From: an uncultured bacterium
GTDB taxonomy: Bacteria; Bacteroidota; Bacteroidia; Bacteroidales; Bacteroidaceae
Length of the DNA: 64,000 nt
Assembly: GCA_905214795.1 (NCBI GenBank)
Contig: CAJMNM010000004.1
Coordinates: 1 to 64,000, forward strand
Direction: 5' to 3'
Shown here: one piece after another, positions 25,572 through 33,810 of the stretch
How the letters are laid out: each line of letters begins with the position of its first letter
Position numbering within the stretch: the first letter of the stretch is position 1
Position numbers and translations under genes: made by a program
The notes under the pieces: generated by a model
The model's database searches: none
Seen by the model: only the letters and a program-made list of their open reading frames with translations
Told to the model about the DNA's origin: nothing

Positions 25572-28500
25572 TTAAGCTTCCTCAGTCTCATGATCTGCGT
25601 TCTTGATTTGCTTACCCATAGTGAGGTATGCCACCGGAGCAGCAAGGAAGATTGATGAGCAGGTACCGATTACCACACCGAGAATCATGGCGAAGGCGAA
25701 ACTGCGGATGCTCTCTCCTCCGAGGAAGATGATACAGAGCAGTACGACCAACGTGGTGAGTGAGGTGTTCAAGGTACGAGTCAACGTGGTGTTCAATGAA
25801 TCGTTGAACAGACGTTGCGTCTCACGCTTCGGATAGAGGTGGAAGAACTCACGGATACGGTCGAACACAACCACCTTATCGTTGATAGAGTAACCGATAG
25901 CGGTCAGGATGGCACCGATGAAGGTCTGGTCGATCTCGAGTGAGAACGGCATCCAGCCCCAGCATATTGAGTATGCACCGATAATCAACAGAGTATCGAC
26001 AGTCAACGCTACTACAGCACCTACTGAGAAAGCTACATTGCGGAAACGCAACAGGATGTAGAGGAAGATGGCGATAAGGGCAAGGATGACAGAGACGATG
26101 GCACCATAGGTGATGTCTTCGGCTACTGACGGTCCTACCTTCTGTGAACTGATGATTGAACCTCCGGCACGCTCGTCACGGTCGATGAAGGTCTGCAGGT
26201 CGAGGTCTTTTGACAAGAGGTCGCCAGACTTGAGGGCATCGAAGAGTGTTGCTTCGATCTCAGCATCTACGGCCGGACCTTCCTCGTTGATGCGGTAGTT
26301 GGTAGAGATACGTACGGTCTTGTGGTCGGTACCGAGGGCAATAGCCTGTACGGTAGCGTCCTGGAACTTGTTTTCGAGCAAGTTGCGTACGGTCTCGGGT
26401 TCTACCTGTTTCTCGAACAATACAACGAAGTTACGTCCACCGGTGAAGTCGATACTCTTGCTCAGACCGCGTACAAAGAGTGAAGCGATGCTGATGACAA
26501 TGAGCAGACCGAACCAGAAGAATGACTTCTTGTACATGCTCATGAACTTGAAGTGAGGATCGCGGAAGAACTTTCTGGACACTGAAGTAGTGAACGTCAG
26601 ATGCTGCCACTTATCCTTGTTAAGGAAGTGCTCGTAAACCAGACGGGTGAGGTAAACAGCGGTGAAGAATGACGCCAGGATACCTATGATAAGGGTTGTG
26701 GCGAAACCGCGGATAGGACCTGTACCGAAGTTATAGAGAATCACACCTGTGATAATAGATGTCAGGTTGGAGTCGAAGATGGCCGAGAAGGCGTTAGAAT
26801 AACCGTCGGCAAGCGCGGCACGTACATTCTTGCCCGCACGCAACTCTTCCTTGGTACGTTCGTAAATCAACACGTTGGCATCGACAGCCATACCGAGTGA
26901 CAACACCATACCGGCAATACCGGACATGGTCAGCGCAGCCTGGAATGAAGTCAGGATACCGAGTGTGAAGAAGAAGTTAAGAATCAACGCACCGTTGGCA
27001 ACCATACCGGGGATGAAGCCATACATACCGCACATGTAAACCATAAGGAGTACGAAGGCGATGATGAATGAGGTCATACCCTGATTGATAGATTCCTGAC
27101 CGAGAGTAGGACCAACCACTTCTTCGGATACGATGTGTGCCGGAGCCGGCATCTTACCAGACTTGAGCACATTAGCCAGGTCGCGGGTATCTTCGATGGT
27201 GAACTGACCGGTGATTGATGATACACCGCCGGTAATCTCGTTCTGTACGTTAGGCGCACTGTAAACATAGTCATCGAGTACGATGGCGATGGCACGACCT
27301 ACGTTTGCCTTTGTGAGGGCAGCCCAACGACGGGCACCGTCGGAATTCATGGTCATGCTGACACATGGACGTCCGTGCTGGTCGAAGTCGTCCTTAGCCT
27401 CGGTTACAACGTCACCTTCGAGCGGCGCACGACCATTACGCTCTGTAACCTTGATGGCATAGAGCTCGAAGATGTCGCCGGTCTTGCCACGGCCAATGGC
27501 CTTAACACCCCATTTGAGACGGAGGTCGGAAGGCAACACCTGACGGGCAATAGCAGAGTTGATGCACTGGTTGACAGCAGCTGTGTCACGCCAGTTGGCA
27601 TAACCTACGACACAACCTGCAGGGCCCTGAGCGAACTGAAGCACAGAGGCAAGCGGATGCTGTTTGCGGAACTGCTCGTCGACAACCACGTTGCTCTCCT
27701 TGGCACCTGTAGTCTGAGCCTTGACAGCGGCAGCAAGGTCCTTGCCTGCAGCAGCGGCGGTATCGGCCTTCTCGGCAACCTGAGCCACAGCTGTAGTATC
27801 AGCAGCTGCTGACGCGGTGTCGGTCTTGGCTACGTCGCCGGAAGCGGCAAGACGTGAGTCGAGTGTAGCCAGGAACGGAACAACCTCCTGTGTATTGTAT
27901 GTTTCCCAAAATTCGAGGTTAGCGCTTCCCTGTAACAACTTACGCACACGTTCCGGTTCCTTGATACCTGGCATCTCGACCATGATGCGGCCCTGCTGAC
28001 CTTCGAGGGTCTGGATGTTGGGCTGAACGACACCGAAACGGTCGATACGGGTACGGAGCACATTGTATGAGTTGCTGATGGCAGCGTCGACTTCCTCGCG
28101 AAGTACGCGTTCTACCTCGGCATCGGTGCTCTTGGTTGTTACTTTACCTTTCAACTGCTGCGTAGCGAACAGTTCAGCAAGTGTGCCATCGGGCTTCTGC
28201 TGTTTGTAGTACTTGACAAATAAGGTAATAAAATCACTCTGGCTGTTCACAGCCTCTTTCGCAGCCTGCTCAACTGCCTTGTTGAACGCAGGGTCGATCT
28301 TGTGGTCGGCCAATGCCTTCACGACGTCCGGAACGGACACTTCGAGGATGACATTCATACCGCCCTTGAGGTCAAGACCCAAACCGATCTCCATCTCACG
28401 ACATTCCTTGAGCGTATAAACGCCAAGCCAGACCGGATTGTTCAAAGCCGAATCAAGATAATGATAACCGGCTTCCTCGCCCTGAGTTGCCGTGATCTCG

Positions 28501-28607
28501 TCGACCTTCTTCATCTGATAGCGTGTCACGAAGGAGAAGGACAGATAGAAAACACAGACAAGGGTAAGCAGCAAAGCGAAAACCTTTACAAATCCTTTGT
28601 TTTGCAT
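25572..28607 (-). CDS. secDF: Protein translocase subunit SecDF (fused)
   Basis: 1011-aa fusion of SecD (N-terminal ~600 residues) and SecF (C-terminal ~370), the normal Bacteroidetes arrangement. Visible features are a first membrane span (VFALLLTLVCVFYLSFSFV), the SecD GLGLDLKGGMNVILEV motif, a periplasmic P1 domain interrupted by an Ala/Thr/Lys-rich linker (~residues 270-310), the GMAVDANVLIYERTKEEL motif of the SecD membrane half, and the SecF SIDFTGGRNFVVLFE and GYSINDKVVVFDRIRE motifs. It uses the proton motive force to drive late steps of Sec export. It has its own promoter and a bidirectional terminator. Confidence 0.96.
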   Translation of the reverse strand: MQNKGFVKVFALLLTLVCVFYLSFSFVTRYQMKKVDEITATQGEEAGYHYLDSALNNPVWLGVYTLKECREMEIGLGLDLKGGMNVILEVSVPDVVKALADHKIDPAFNKAVEQAAKEAVNSQSDFITLFVKYYKQQKPDGTLAELFATQQLKGKVTTKSTDAEVERVLREEVDAAISNSYNVLRTRIDRFGVVQPNIQTLEGQQGRIMVEMPGIKEPERVRKLLQGSANLEFWETYNTQEVVPFLATLDSRLAASGDVAKTDTASAAADTTAVAQVAEKADTAAAAGKDLAAAVKAQTTGAKESNVVVDEQFRKQHPLASVLQFAQGPAGCVVGYANWRDTAAVNQCINSAIARQVLPSDLRLKWGVKAIGRGKTGDIFELYAIKVTERNGRAPLEGDVVTEAKDDFDQHGRPCVSMTMNSDGARRWAALTKANVGRAIAIVLDDYVYSAPNVQNEITGGVSSITGQFTIEDTRDLANVLKSGKMPAPAHIVSEEVVGPTLGQESINQGMTSFIIAFVLLMVYMCGMYGFIPGMVANGALILNFFFTLGILTSFQAALTMSGIAGMVLSLGMAVDANVLIYERTKEELRAGKNVRAALADGYSNAFSAIFDSNLTSIITGVILYNFGTGPIRGFATTLIIGILASFFTAVYLTRLVYEHFLNKDKWQHLTFTTSVSRKFFRDPHFKFMSMYKKSFFWFGLLIVISIASLFVRGLSKSIDFTGGRNFVVLFEKQVEPETVRNLLENKFQDATVQAIALGTDHKTVRISTNYRINEEGPAVDAEIEATLFDALKSGDLLSKDLDLQTFIDRDERAGGSIISSQKVGPSVAEDITYGAIVSVILALIAIFLYILLRFRNVAFSVGAVVALTVDTLLIIGAYSICWGWMPFSLEIDQTFIGAILTAIGYSINDKVVVFDRIREFFHLYPKRETQRLFNDSLNTTLTRTLNTSLTTLVVLLCIIFLGGESIRSFAFAMILGVVIGTCSSIFLAAPVAYLTMGKQIKNADHETEEA

Positions 28608-28664
28608 TTTAATTTAAATTATTATTAATTGTTGTTTAGTTGTCAAATTTACGCTATAAGGACG

Positions 28665-28672
28665 CAAATATA
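28665..28672 (-). promoter_or_regulatory. -7 box for secDF
   Basis: CAAATATA on the plus strand is TATATTTG on the minus strand, 57 bases before the secDF ATG. No clear -33 TTTG. Confidence 0.5.
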
Positions 28673-28724
28673 ACGTTTTTTTCACATTATCACAGCAAGT
28701 TAACCAATTTATTTGTGTTTTTCT

Positions 28725-29804
28725 CTATTTTTTGCGTTTTACCAGATAGGTAACAAGCGGATAATGGTCGGACAATTTGACGCTCTTATCTACACCGGTC
28801 TCATAGGTTTGCCAGTAATCGGAAACGAATACATGGTCTAACCGGAAATAGAATCCTTTTTCCACATAAGAAAGTCCCAAACCGCTGCCGGACTGGCGGT
28901 AAGCATCCTGAAGAACAGATGAGAACCTCTGACAGGTGTAAGAAACAGGGGCGTCGTTGAAATCACCACAGGCCACCACTGCCCTGCAATCGGCCTGACG
29001 GATATATTGCATCACGGAATCGACCTGCGGCCCACGGGCACGTGACGCCTTGGCCATTTTTCCGACGAGAGCGCGGGTATCATCGTCAACCTCGGGACGC
29101 TCGGGGTCCTTAATGATGTCTTTGTAATGTTGCTTGTCGGCTGCCGTCAGTCTGTAAGACTCGAGATGGTTGTTGACAAAAAGCACCGTATCGCCGTCGT
29201 AAAGCAGACGTACCGCCACACTGCTGTTGCCGACGGACTGATAGTGAACAGAGTCGGAAGAGATAACGGGTAAACGGGAATAAAGACGCTGACGTCCTTC
29301 GCCGAAAGTACGCGTCGGGATATAACCGGCATCTTCCATGGCTTTATCAAGTTCCTTCAGAGTCACATTTTTCATCGGTTTGGCCTCCTGAAGGCAAATG
29401 ACATCGGCATCACTTTCTGTCAGATAATCGAGCAAGGGGTTGTTACCGTCTTCGTCATTATCGGCATAAGAAAAGGATGCCACATTATAGGTGAGGACTT
29501 TTAAAGCATCCTTTGGCTTCTTATGAGGCCAGTTTACGGGACAATACATGTAAATAAAAGGTGCTGAGAAGAGCATGCCGACAAAAGGCAGCCATACCTT
29601 ACGGACCTGAAAAACGAGCCAGAAAAAGACAAAGGCCACATTCAGCACCAGCAAGACAGGAAAGCCGAGGCAGAACAGTGACAAACGGGGATGGGACGCC
29701 GGATTGACATAAGACGTCAACCCGCAAACCAACAGCAGCAGCGCACTCATGACATTGGCGCCCACCGCTCCCTGAACAAGAATCTTTTTCAGTGTACCGA
29801 ACAT
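28725..29804 (-). CDS. Membrane-anchored endonuclease/exonuclease/phosphatase (EEP) family protein
   Basis: 359-aa protein with three N-terminal membrane spans (~residues 13-90) and a C-terminal EEP-fold domain facing the periplasm. The catalytic pattern is complete: LTYNVASF (Asn), CLQEAK (Glu), FVNNHLES (His), ACGDFNDAP (Asp/Asn), and LSDHYPLVTY (Asp-His). Members hydrolyse phosphodiesters in lipids, nucleotides or nucleic acids; the substrate here is unknown. It begins 3 bases after the rhomboid gene, so the two form an operon. Confidence 0.88.
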   Translation of the reverse strand: MFGTLKKILVQGAVGANVMSALLLLVCGLTSYVNPASHPRLSLFCLGFPVLLVLNVAFVFFWLVFQVRKVWLPFVGMLFSAPFIYMYCPVNWPHKKPKDALKVLTYNVASFSYADNDEDGNNPLLDYLTESDADVICLQEAKPMKNVTLKELDKAMEDAGYIPTRTFGEGRQRLYSRLPVISSDSVHYQSVGNSSVAVRLLYDGDTVLFVNNHLESYRLTAADKQHYKDIIKDPERPEVDDDTRALVGKMAKASRARGPQVDSVMQYIRQADCRAVVACGDFNDAPVSYTCQRFSSVLQDAYRQSGSGLGLSYVEKGFYFRLDHVFVSDYWQTYETGVDKSVKLSDHYPLVTYLVKRKK

Positions 29805-29807
29805 GAT

Positions 29808-30728
29808 TTAGCGCTGACTCGCATCAAACAGTTTTTTCTTTTCCTCTTCGGTCAGGCTGTCATAGCCTGATTTCTTTATTTTCTCAAGAATCTCGTTAAT
29901 GATATCCTCATCGGCCCGTTTGCGGGCATTATACTCGTAATCGTCTTTACGGGCACCGCCCATATGGACATTCATCTTGGGTTGTCGCGGCGCAGAGAAA
30001 CGGTCGAACTTATTGTTAAACCACCGCCGGATCTTTTCGGACGCCGAAGGATTGTAGTACCCCCCGCCACCATTGTGACGACGCCAGTAGAGAATGAGCA
30101 GGAAACCGAATATCATACCGCCAAGATGGGCAAAATGAGCCACACCGTCGCCGGAGTTTCCTAACGCAGAAAGCAGTTCGATAACGGCATATCCCATCAC
30201 AAAGTATTTGGCCCGGATGGGTACGGGTAAAGGGAAAATAAACATCTGCTCGTTTGGGAAAGTCATACCGAAAGCAAGCAGGATGCCGTAAACGGCTCCC
30301 GAAGCACCGACCGTAGTCCAACGGTTAAGATAATCGCCCATGCTTATCACTGCATAACCGATGTTGACGGTCTCATAATTGTTCAGTCCCTGTGAAAGAT
30401 AAGAAATATACTGGACGAACTCCTGTGCAAGGCCGGCACCGATTCCACAAACCATATAATAGAGCAGGAAACGTTTCGGCCCCCACACGGTTTCCATCAC
30501 GCGGCCGAACATCCAGACAGCGAACATATTGAACAAAATATGTTCGAATCCTCCATGCATAAACATGTATGAAAGGAGCTGAAACGCCCTGAAATCGGGT
30601 GCGAGGAAGAAATGCAAACCGAGCAAATCGTTCAAATCGATGCCATAACGCGTAGCAACAATCTTAGCCAAAAAGAACAACAGATTAATAATTATCAGGT
30701 TCTTGGTTACAGGCGGCATATTCATCAT
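29808..30728 (-). CDS. Rhomboid family intramembrane serine protease
   Basis: 306-aa six-to-seven-span protein. The catalytic serine lies in VGASGAVYGILLAFG and the His partner in FAHLGGMIFGF; HGGFEHILFNMFAVWMFG is the conserved early segment. A ~90-residue charged cytoplasmic tail follows (ending LTEEEKKKLFDAS). The start is set at ATG 30728 (MMNMPPVTKNL) because a -7 box at 30768-30775 places the transcription start downstream of the longer GTG-initiated frame. It precedes the EEP gene in a two-gene operon. Confidence 0.9.
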   Translation of the reverse strand: MMNMPPVTKNLIIINLLFFLAKIVATRYGIDLNDLLGLHFFLAPDFRAFQLLSYMFMHGGFEHILFNMFAVWMFGRVMETVWGPKRFLLYYMVCGIGAGLAQEFVQYISYLSQGLNNYETVNIGYAVISMGDYLNRWTTVGASGAVYGILLAFGMTFPNEQMFIFPLPVPIRAKYFVMGYAVIELLSALGNSGDGVAHFAHLGGMIFGFLLILYWRRHNGGGGYYNPSASEKIRRWFNNKFDRFSAPRQPKMNVHMGGARKDDYEYNARKRADEDIINEILEKIKKSGYDSLTEEEKKKLFDASQR

Positions 30729-30767
30729 ATCAAATCGTGCGTTTAATTGAATGTGTTTATTACACTG

Positions 30768-30775
30768 CAAAAATA
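30768..30775 (-). promoter_or_regulatory. -7 box for the rhomboid operon
   Basis: The minus strand reads TATTTTTG, a match to TAnnTTTG, 40 bases before ATG 30728. It decides the start codon: a frame extending to 30797 would begin upstream of the promoter. Confidence 0.6.
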
Positions 30776-30856
30776 GATATTTTATTCTATTTAGCACACT
30801 ACAAACTCATTCTGAGCATATTTTTTTCAAAAAAATGAATATTTTTCACTAAAAAA

Positions 30857-30887
30857 TTTGATAAACAAAGCAGTTTCCATATATTTG
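30857..30887 (+). promoter_or_regulatory. Complete Bacteroidetes promoter for hup
   Basis: TTTG at 30857-30860, a 19-base spacer, then TATATTTG at 30880-30887: a full match to the -33/-7 consensus and the best promoter in the window. It predicts a leader of ~40 bases. Confidence 0.85.
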
Positions 30888-30933
30888 CACGGAAACAGAC
30901 TAAATACCTTAAATTAAATTAGTTTAGCAGATT

Positions 30934-31203
30934 ATGAACAAGACAGAACTTATCAATGCCATCGCAGAAAATGCAGGCTTGAACAAATCAGATTCAAAAA
31001 AGGCGCTTGACGCTACATTGAATGCCATTGCCAACGCAATGAAGAACGGTGATAAAGTTGCCTTGATCGGTTTCGGCACATTCTCTGTGACTGAAAGACC
31101 GGCTCGCACAGGTATCAACCCAAGAACCAAAGAGCAAATCACCATTGAAGCTAAGAAAGTCGTTAAGTTTAAAGCAGGTGCAGAATTGAGCGATGCACTT
31201 TAA
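30934..31203 (+). CDS. hup: HU family DNA-binding protein
   Basis: 89-aa histone-like protein. It opens with MNKTELINAIAENAGLNKSD, has the helical dimer core KALDATLNAIANAMKNGDK, the GFGTFSVTERPARTGINP arm with its DNA-intercalating Pro, and the C-terminal VKFKAGAELSDAL. It is a nucleoid-compacting homodimer. It is monocistronic, with a consensus promoter and a good terminator 25 bases after the stop. Confidence 0.96.
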   Translation: MNKTELINAIAENAGLNKSDSKKALDATLNAIANAMKNGDKVALIGFGTFSVTERPARTGINPRTKEQITIEAKKVVKFKAGAELSDAL

Positions 31204-31228
31204 TAAAAACTTATTATCAATTTAAAAA

Positions 31229-31255
31229 GGGAGATGCAAAGTTTTTGCGTCTCTC
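31229..31255 (+). terminator. Terminator of hup
   Basis: GGGAGATGCAA pairs with TTGCGTCTCTC (11 bp, including G-T pairs) around a 5-base loop and is followed by TTTT. Its 3' arm contains the -33 TTTG of argS. Confidence 0.75.
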
Positions 31256-31273
31256 TTTTATTATGTATCTTTG
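31244..31273 (+). promoter_or_regulatory. Promoter of argS, overlapping the hup terminator
   Basis: TTTG (31244-31247), 18 bases, TATCTTTG (31266-31273). The -33 box is part of the hup terminator stem. Leader ~15 bases. Confidence 0.65.
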
Positions 31274-31293
31274 CAGTCTAAAAAACAGACGTT

Positions 31294-33093
31294 ATGGAAA
31301 TAGAAAAGCGTATTATCGCCGCCGTTATCGAAGGCATAAAGAATTTGTACGGCCAGGATGTCAATGAAAAAGATGTCCAGCTGCAGAAAACCAAAAAAGA
31401 ATTTGAAGGGCATCTCACGCTCGTTGTTTTCCCGTTTCTGAGAATCTCACGCAAGAAGCCTGAAGATACGGCTCAGGAAATCGGTCAATACCTGAAAACG
31501 TCTATTCCGGAAGTGATTGCCGGATTTAATGTCATCAAGGGATTTCTTAACCTGAGCATCGCTTCAAGCAGCTGGGTGGACCTGCTGACCGACATCAATC
31601 ATGACGAGAAATACGGCATCACAGAAGCAAAGGCTGACGCTCCGCTGGTGATGATTGAATATTCTTCTCCAAACACCAACAAACCGCTTCACCTGGGACA
31701 TGTGCGTAACAATCTGCTGGGAGCCGCGTTGTCTAACGTGATGGCAGCAAACGGTAACCGTGTGGTTAAGACCAACATCGTGAACGACCGTGGCATACAT
31801 ATCTGCAAGAGTATGCTGGCGTGGTTGAAATATGGTAACGGTGCCACTCCGGAAAGTACAGGCATCAAAGGTGACCACCTGATAGGTGACTATTATGTTG
31901 CCTTTGACAAGCACTATAAAGAGGAGGTGAAGGAACTGATGGAGAAAGGCATGAGCGAGGAAGAAGCCAAGAACGAGGCTCCGCTTATCAAAGAGGCCCG
32001 CGAAATGCTGGTGAAATGGGAACATAACGACCCGGAAGTACGTGCGTTGTGGCGTAAGATGAACGAATGGGTTTACGCCGGATTTGACATCACTTACAAG
32101 GCTTTAGGCGTAAGCTTCGACAAAATATACTACGAATCTGACACTTATCTGGAAGGTAAGGAAAAGGTTATGGAAGGACTGGAAAAAGGTCTGTTCTTCC
32201 GCAAAGAGGACGGTTCGGTATGGGCCGACCTGACCAAAGAAGGACTTGACGAAAAGCTGTTGCTGCGTTCGGACGGTACTTCTGTATATATGACACAGGA
32301 CATCGGTACAGCCAAGCTGCGTTTCCAGGACTACCCTATCAACAAGATGATTTATGTAGTGGGCAACGAGCAGAACTATCACTTCCAGGTGCTGTCTATC
32401 CTGCTCGACAAGCTGGGCTTTGAATGGGGTAAGGATCTGGTACACTTCTCTTATGGTATGGTGGAACTTCCCAACGGTAAGATGAAGAGCCGTGAAGGTA
32501 CGGTTGTAGATGCCGATGACCTGATTGAGGAAATGGTGAAGACCGCACGCAAGATGTCGGAAGACAAAATCAACAAACTGACCGACATCACGGAAGAAGA
32601 AGCTAACGAAATTGCACGTATCGTGGGTCTTGGCGCCCTGAAATATTTCATTCTGAAAGTAGACGCCCGCAAGAACATGTTGTTCAACCCGGCTGAAAGC
32701 ATTGACTTCAACGGTAACACAGGTCCGTTTATCCAGTATACTTATGCACGTATCCGTTCAATCCTGCGTAAGGCTGCCGCTGCCGGCATCACCATTCCGG
32801 AAGTTCTGCCACACAACGTGGAACTAAGCGAGAAGGAAATCAGTCTGATTCAGACATTAACAGACTTCAAGACCGTAGTCAAGCAGGCCGGCAACGATTA
32901 CAACCCAAGCTGCATAGCCAACTACTGCTACGACCTGGTGAAGGAATACAACCAGTTCTATCATGACTTCAGCATCCTGCGCGAAGAGGATGAGAACAAG
33001 AAGCTGGTACGTCTGGCATTGTCTGCCAACGTTGGCAAGGTGGTACGCACCGGTATGGGCTTGCTAGGCATAGAAGTTCCGGAACGCATGTAA
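31294..33093 (+). CDS. argS: Arginyl-tRNA synthetase
   Basis: 599-aa class I synthetase charging tRNA-Arg. An N-terminal Add-1 domain (~residues 1-110) recognises the tRNA D-loop. The HIGH-type motif is NKPLHLGHVRNNL and the KMSK-type motif is GKMKSREGTVV. The anticodon-binding helical domain ends GLLGIEVPERM. Length and order are normal for bacteria. It has its own promoter. The RNase H gene follows after 13 bases, probably in the same transcript. Confidence 0.97.
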   Translation: MEIEKRIIAAVIEGIKNLYGQDVNEKDVQLQKTKKEFEGHLTLVVFPFLRISRKKPEDTAQEIGQYLKTSIPEVIAGFNVIKGFLNLSIASSSWVDLLTDINHDEKYGITEAKADAPLVMIEYSSPNTNKPLHLGHVRNNLLGAALSNVMAANGNRVVKTNIVNDRGIHICKSMLAWLKYGNGATPESTGIKGDHLIGDYYVAFDKHYKEEVKELMEKGMSEEEAKNEAPLIKEAREMLVKWEHNDPEVRALWRKMNEWVYAGFDITYKALGVSFDKIYYESDTYLEGKEKVMEGLEKGLFFRKEDGSVWADLTKEGLDEKLLLRSDGTSVYMTQDIGTAKLRFQDYPINKMIYVVGNEQNYHFQVLSILLDKLGFEWGKDLVHFSYGMVELPNGKMKSREGTVVDADDLIEEMVKTARKMSEDKINKLTDITEEEANEIARIVGLGALKYFILKVDARKNMLFNPAESIDFNGNTGPFIQYTYARIRSILRKAAAAGITIPEVLPHNVELSEKEISLIQTLTDFKTVVKQAGNDYNPSCIANYCYDLVKEYNQFYHDFSILREEDENKKLVRLALSANVGKVVRTGMGLLGIEVPERM

Positions 33094-33106
33094 AGTATGC
33101 GCTTGA

Positions 33107-33778
33107 ATGGGACAGAAAAAGAAATATTATGTAGTGTGGAATGGAGTCAGTCCGGGTATTTACACATCCTGGACTGACTGCAAACTGCAAATCAACGGTT
33201 TTGAAGGTGCCGTTTACAAGTCCTTCGACACGGCTGAGGAAGCCGAACAGGCTTATCAGTCTTCTCCTTATCAATATATCAGAAAAAAAACAGTTGACCA
33301 AACAACCGCATCCAACGAGAAACTGACCGACGTGCCGACCAACCGAAAGGATACGGTATTACCACTCCCTTTGGAAGTTACGGCAGAAGCACTGGCCGTT
33401 GACGCGGCCTGCAGCGGAAACCCGGGACCGATGGAATACCGTGCGGTATATCTGCGAACAGGCGAGGTGGTTTTCCATTACGGACCGGTTTACGGCACCA
33501 ACAATATAGGAGAATTTCTGGCCATTGTACACGGACTGGCTCTACTGAAACAAAAGGGACTAGGCATGCCCATCTACAGCGACAGCCGCAATGCCATCAG
33601 TTGGGTGAAACAGAAGCACTGCAAGACCAAACTGGAACGCAACGCACGCACTGAGGGGCTGTTTCAACTGATTGAACGGGCTGAAAACTGGCTGAAAAAC
33701 AACAACTATTCCACAAAAATCATAAAATGGGAAACCGACCGGTGGGGAGAAGTGCCGGCTGATTTCGGAAGGAAATAG
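33107..33778 (+). CDS. rnhA: Ribonuclease H1 with N-terminal viroplasmin domain
   Basis: 223-aa protein. Residues 1-48 (KKYYVVWNGVSPGIYTSWTDC) are the caulimovirus-viroplasmin/RNase H N-terminal domain that binds RNA-DNA hybrid. Residues ~85-223 form the RNase H catalytic domain, with Asp in LAVDAACSGNPG, Glu in NNIGEFLAI, Asp in IYSDSRNA and a final Asp in PADFGRK. It removes RNA primers and R-loops. This two-domain form is common in Bacteroidetes. It lies 13 bases after argS. Confidence 0.93.
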   Translation: MGQKKKYYVVWNGVSPGIYTSWTDCKLQINGFEGAVYKSFDTAEEAEQAYQSSPYQYIRKKTVDQTTASNEKLTDVPTNRKDTVLPLPLEVTAEALAVDAACSGNPGPMEYRAVYLRTGEVVFHYGPVYGTNNIGEFLAIVHGLALLKQKGLGMPIYSDSRNAISWVKQKHCKTKLERNARTEGLFQLIERAENWLKNNNYSTKIIKWETDRWGEVPADFGRK

Positions 33779-33810
33779 GTTTCTGAGATTATATTAATCA
33801 CGTTGGGATA

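Noticed and set aside
25464..25655. 63-codon plus-strand frame between GT8 and secDF
   Set aside because: It runs through the bidirectional terminator and into the secDF 3' end.
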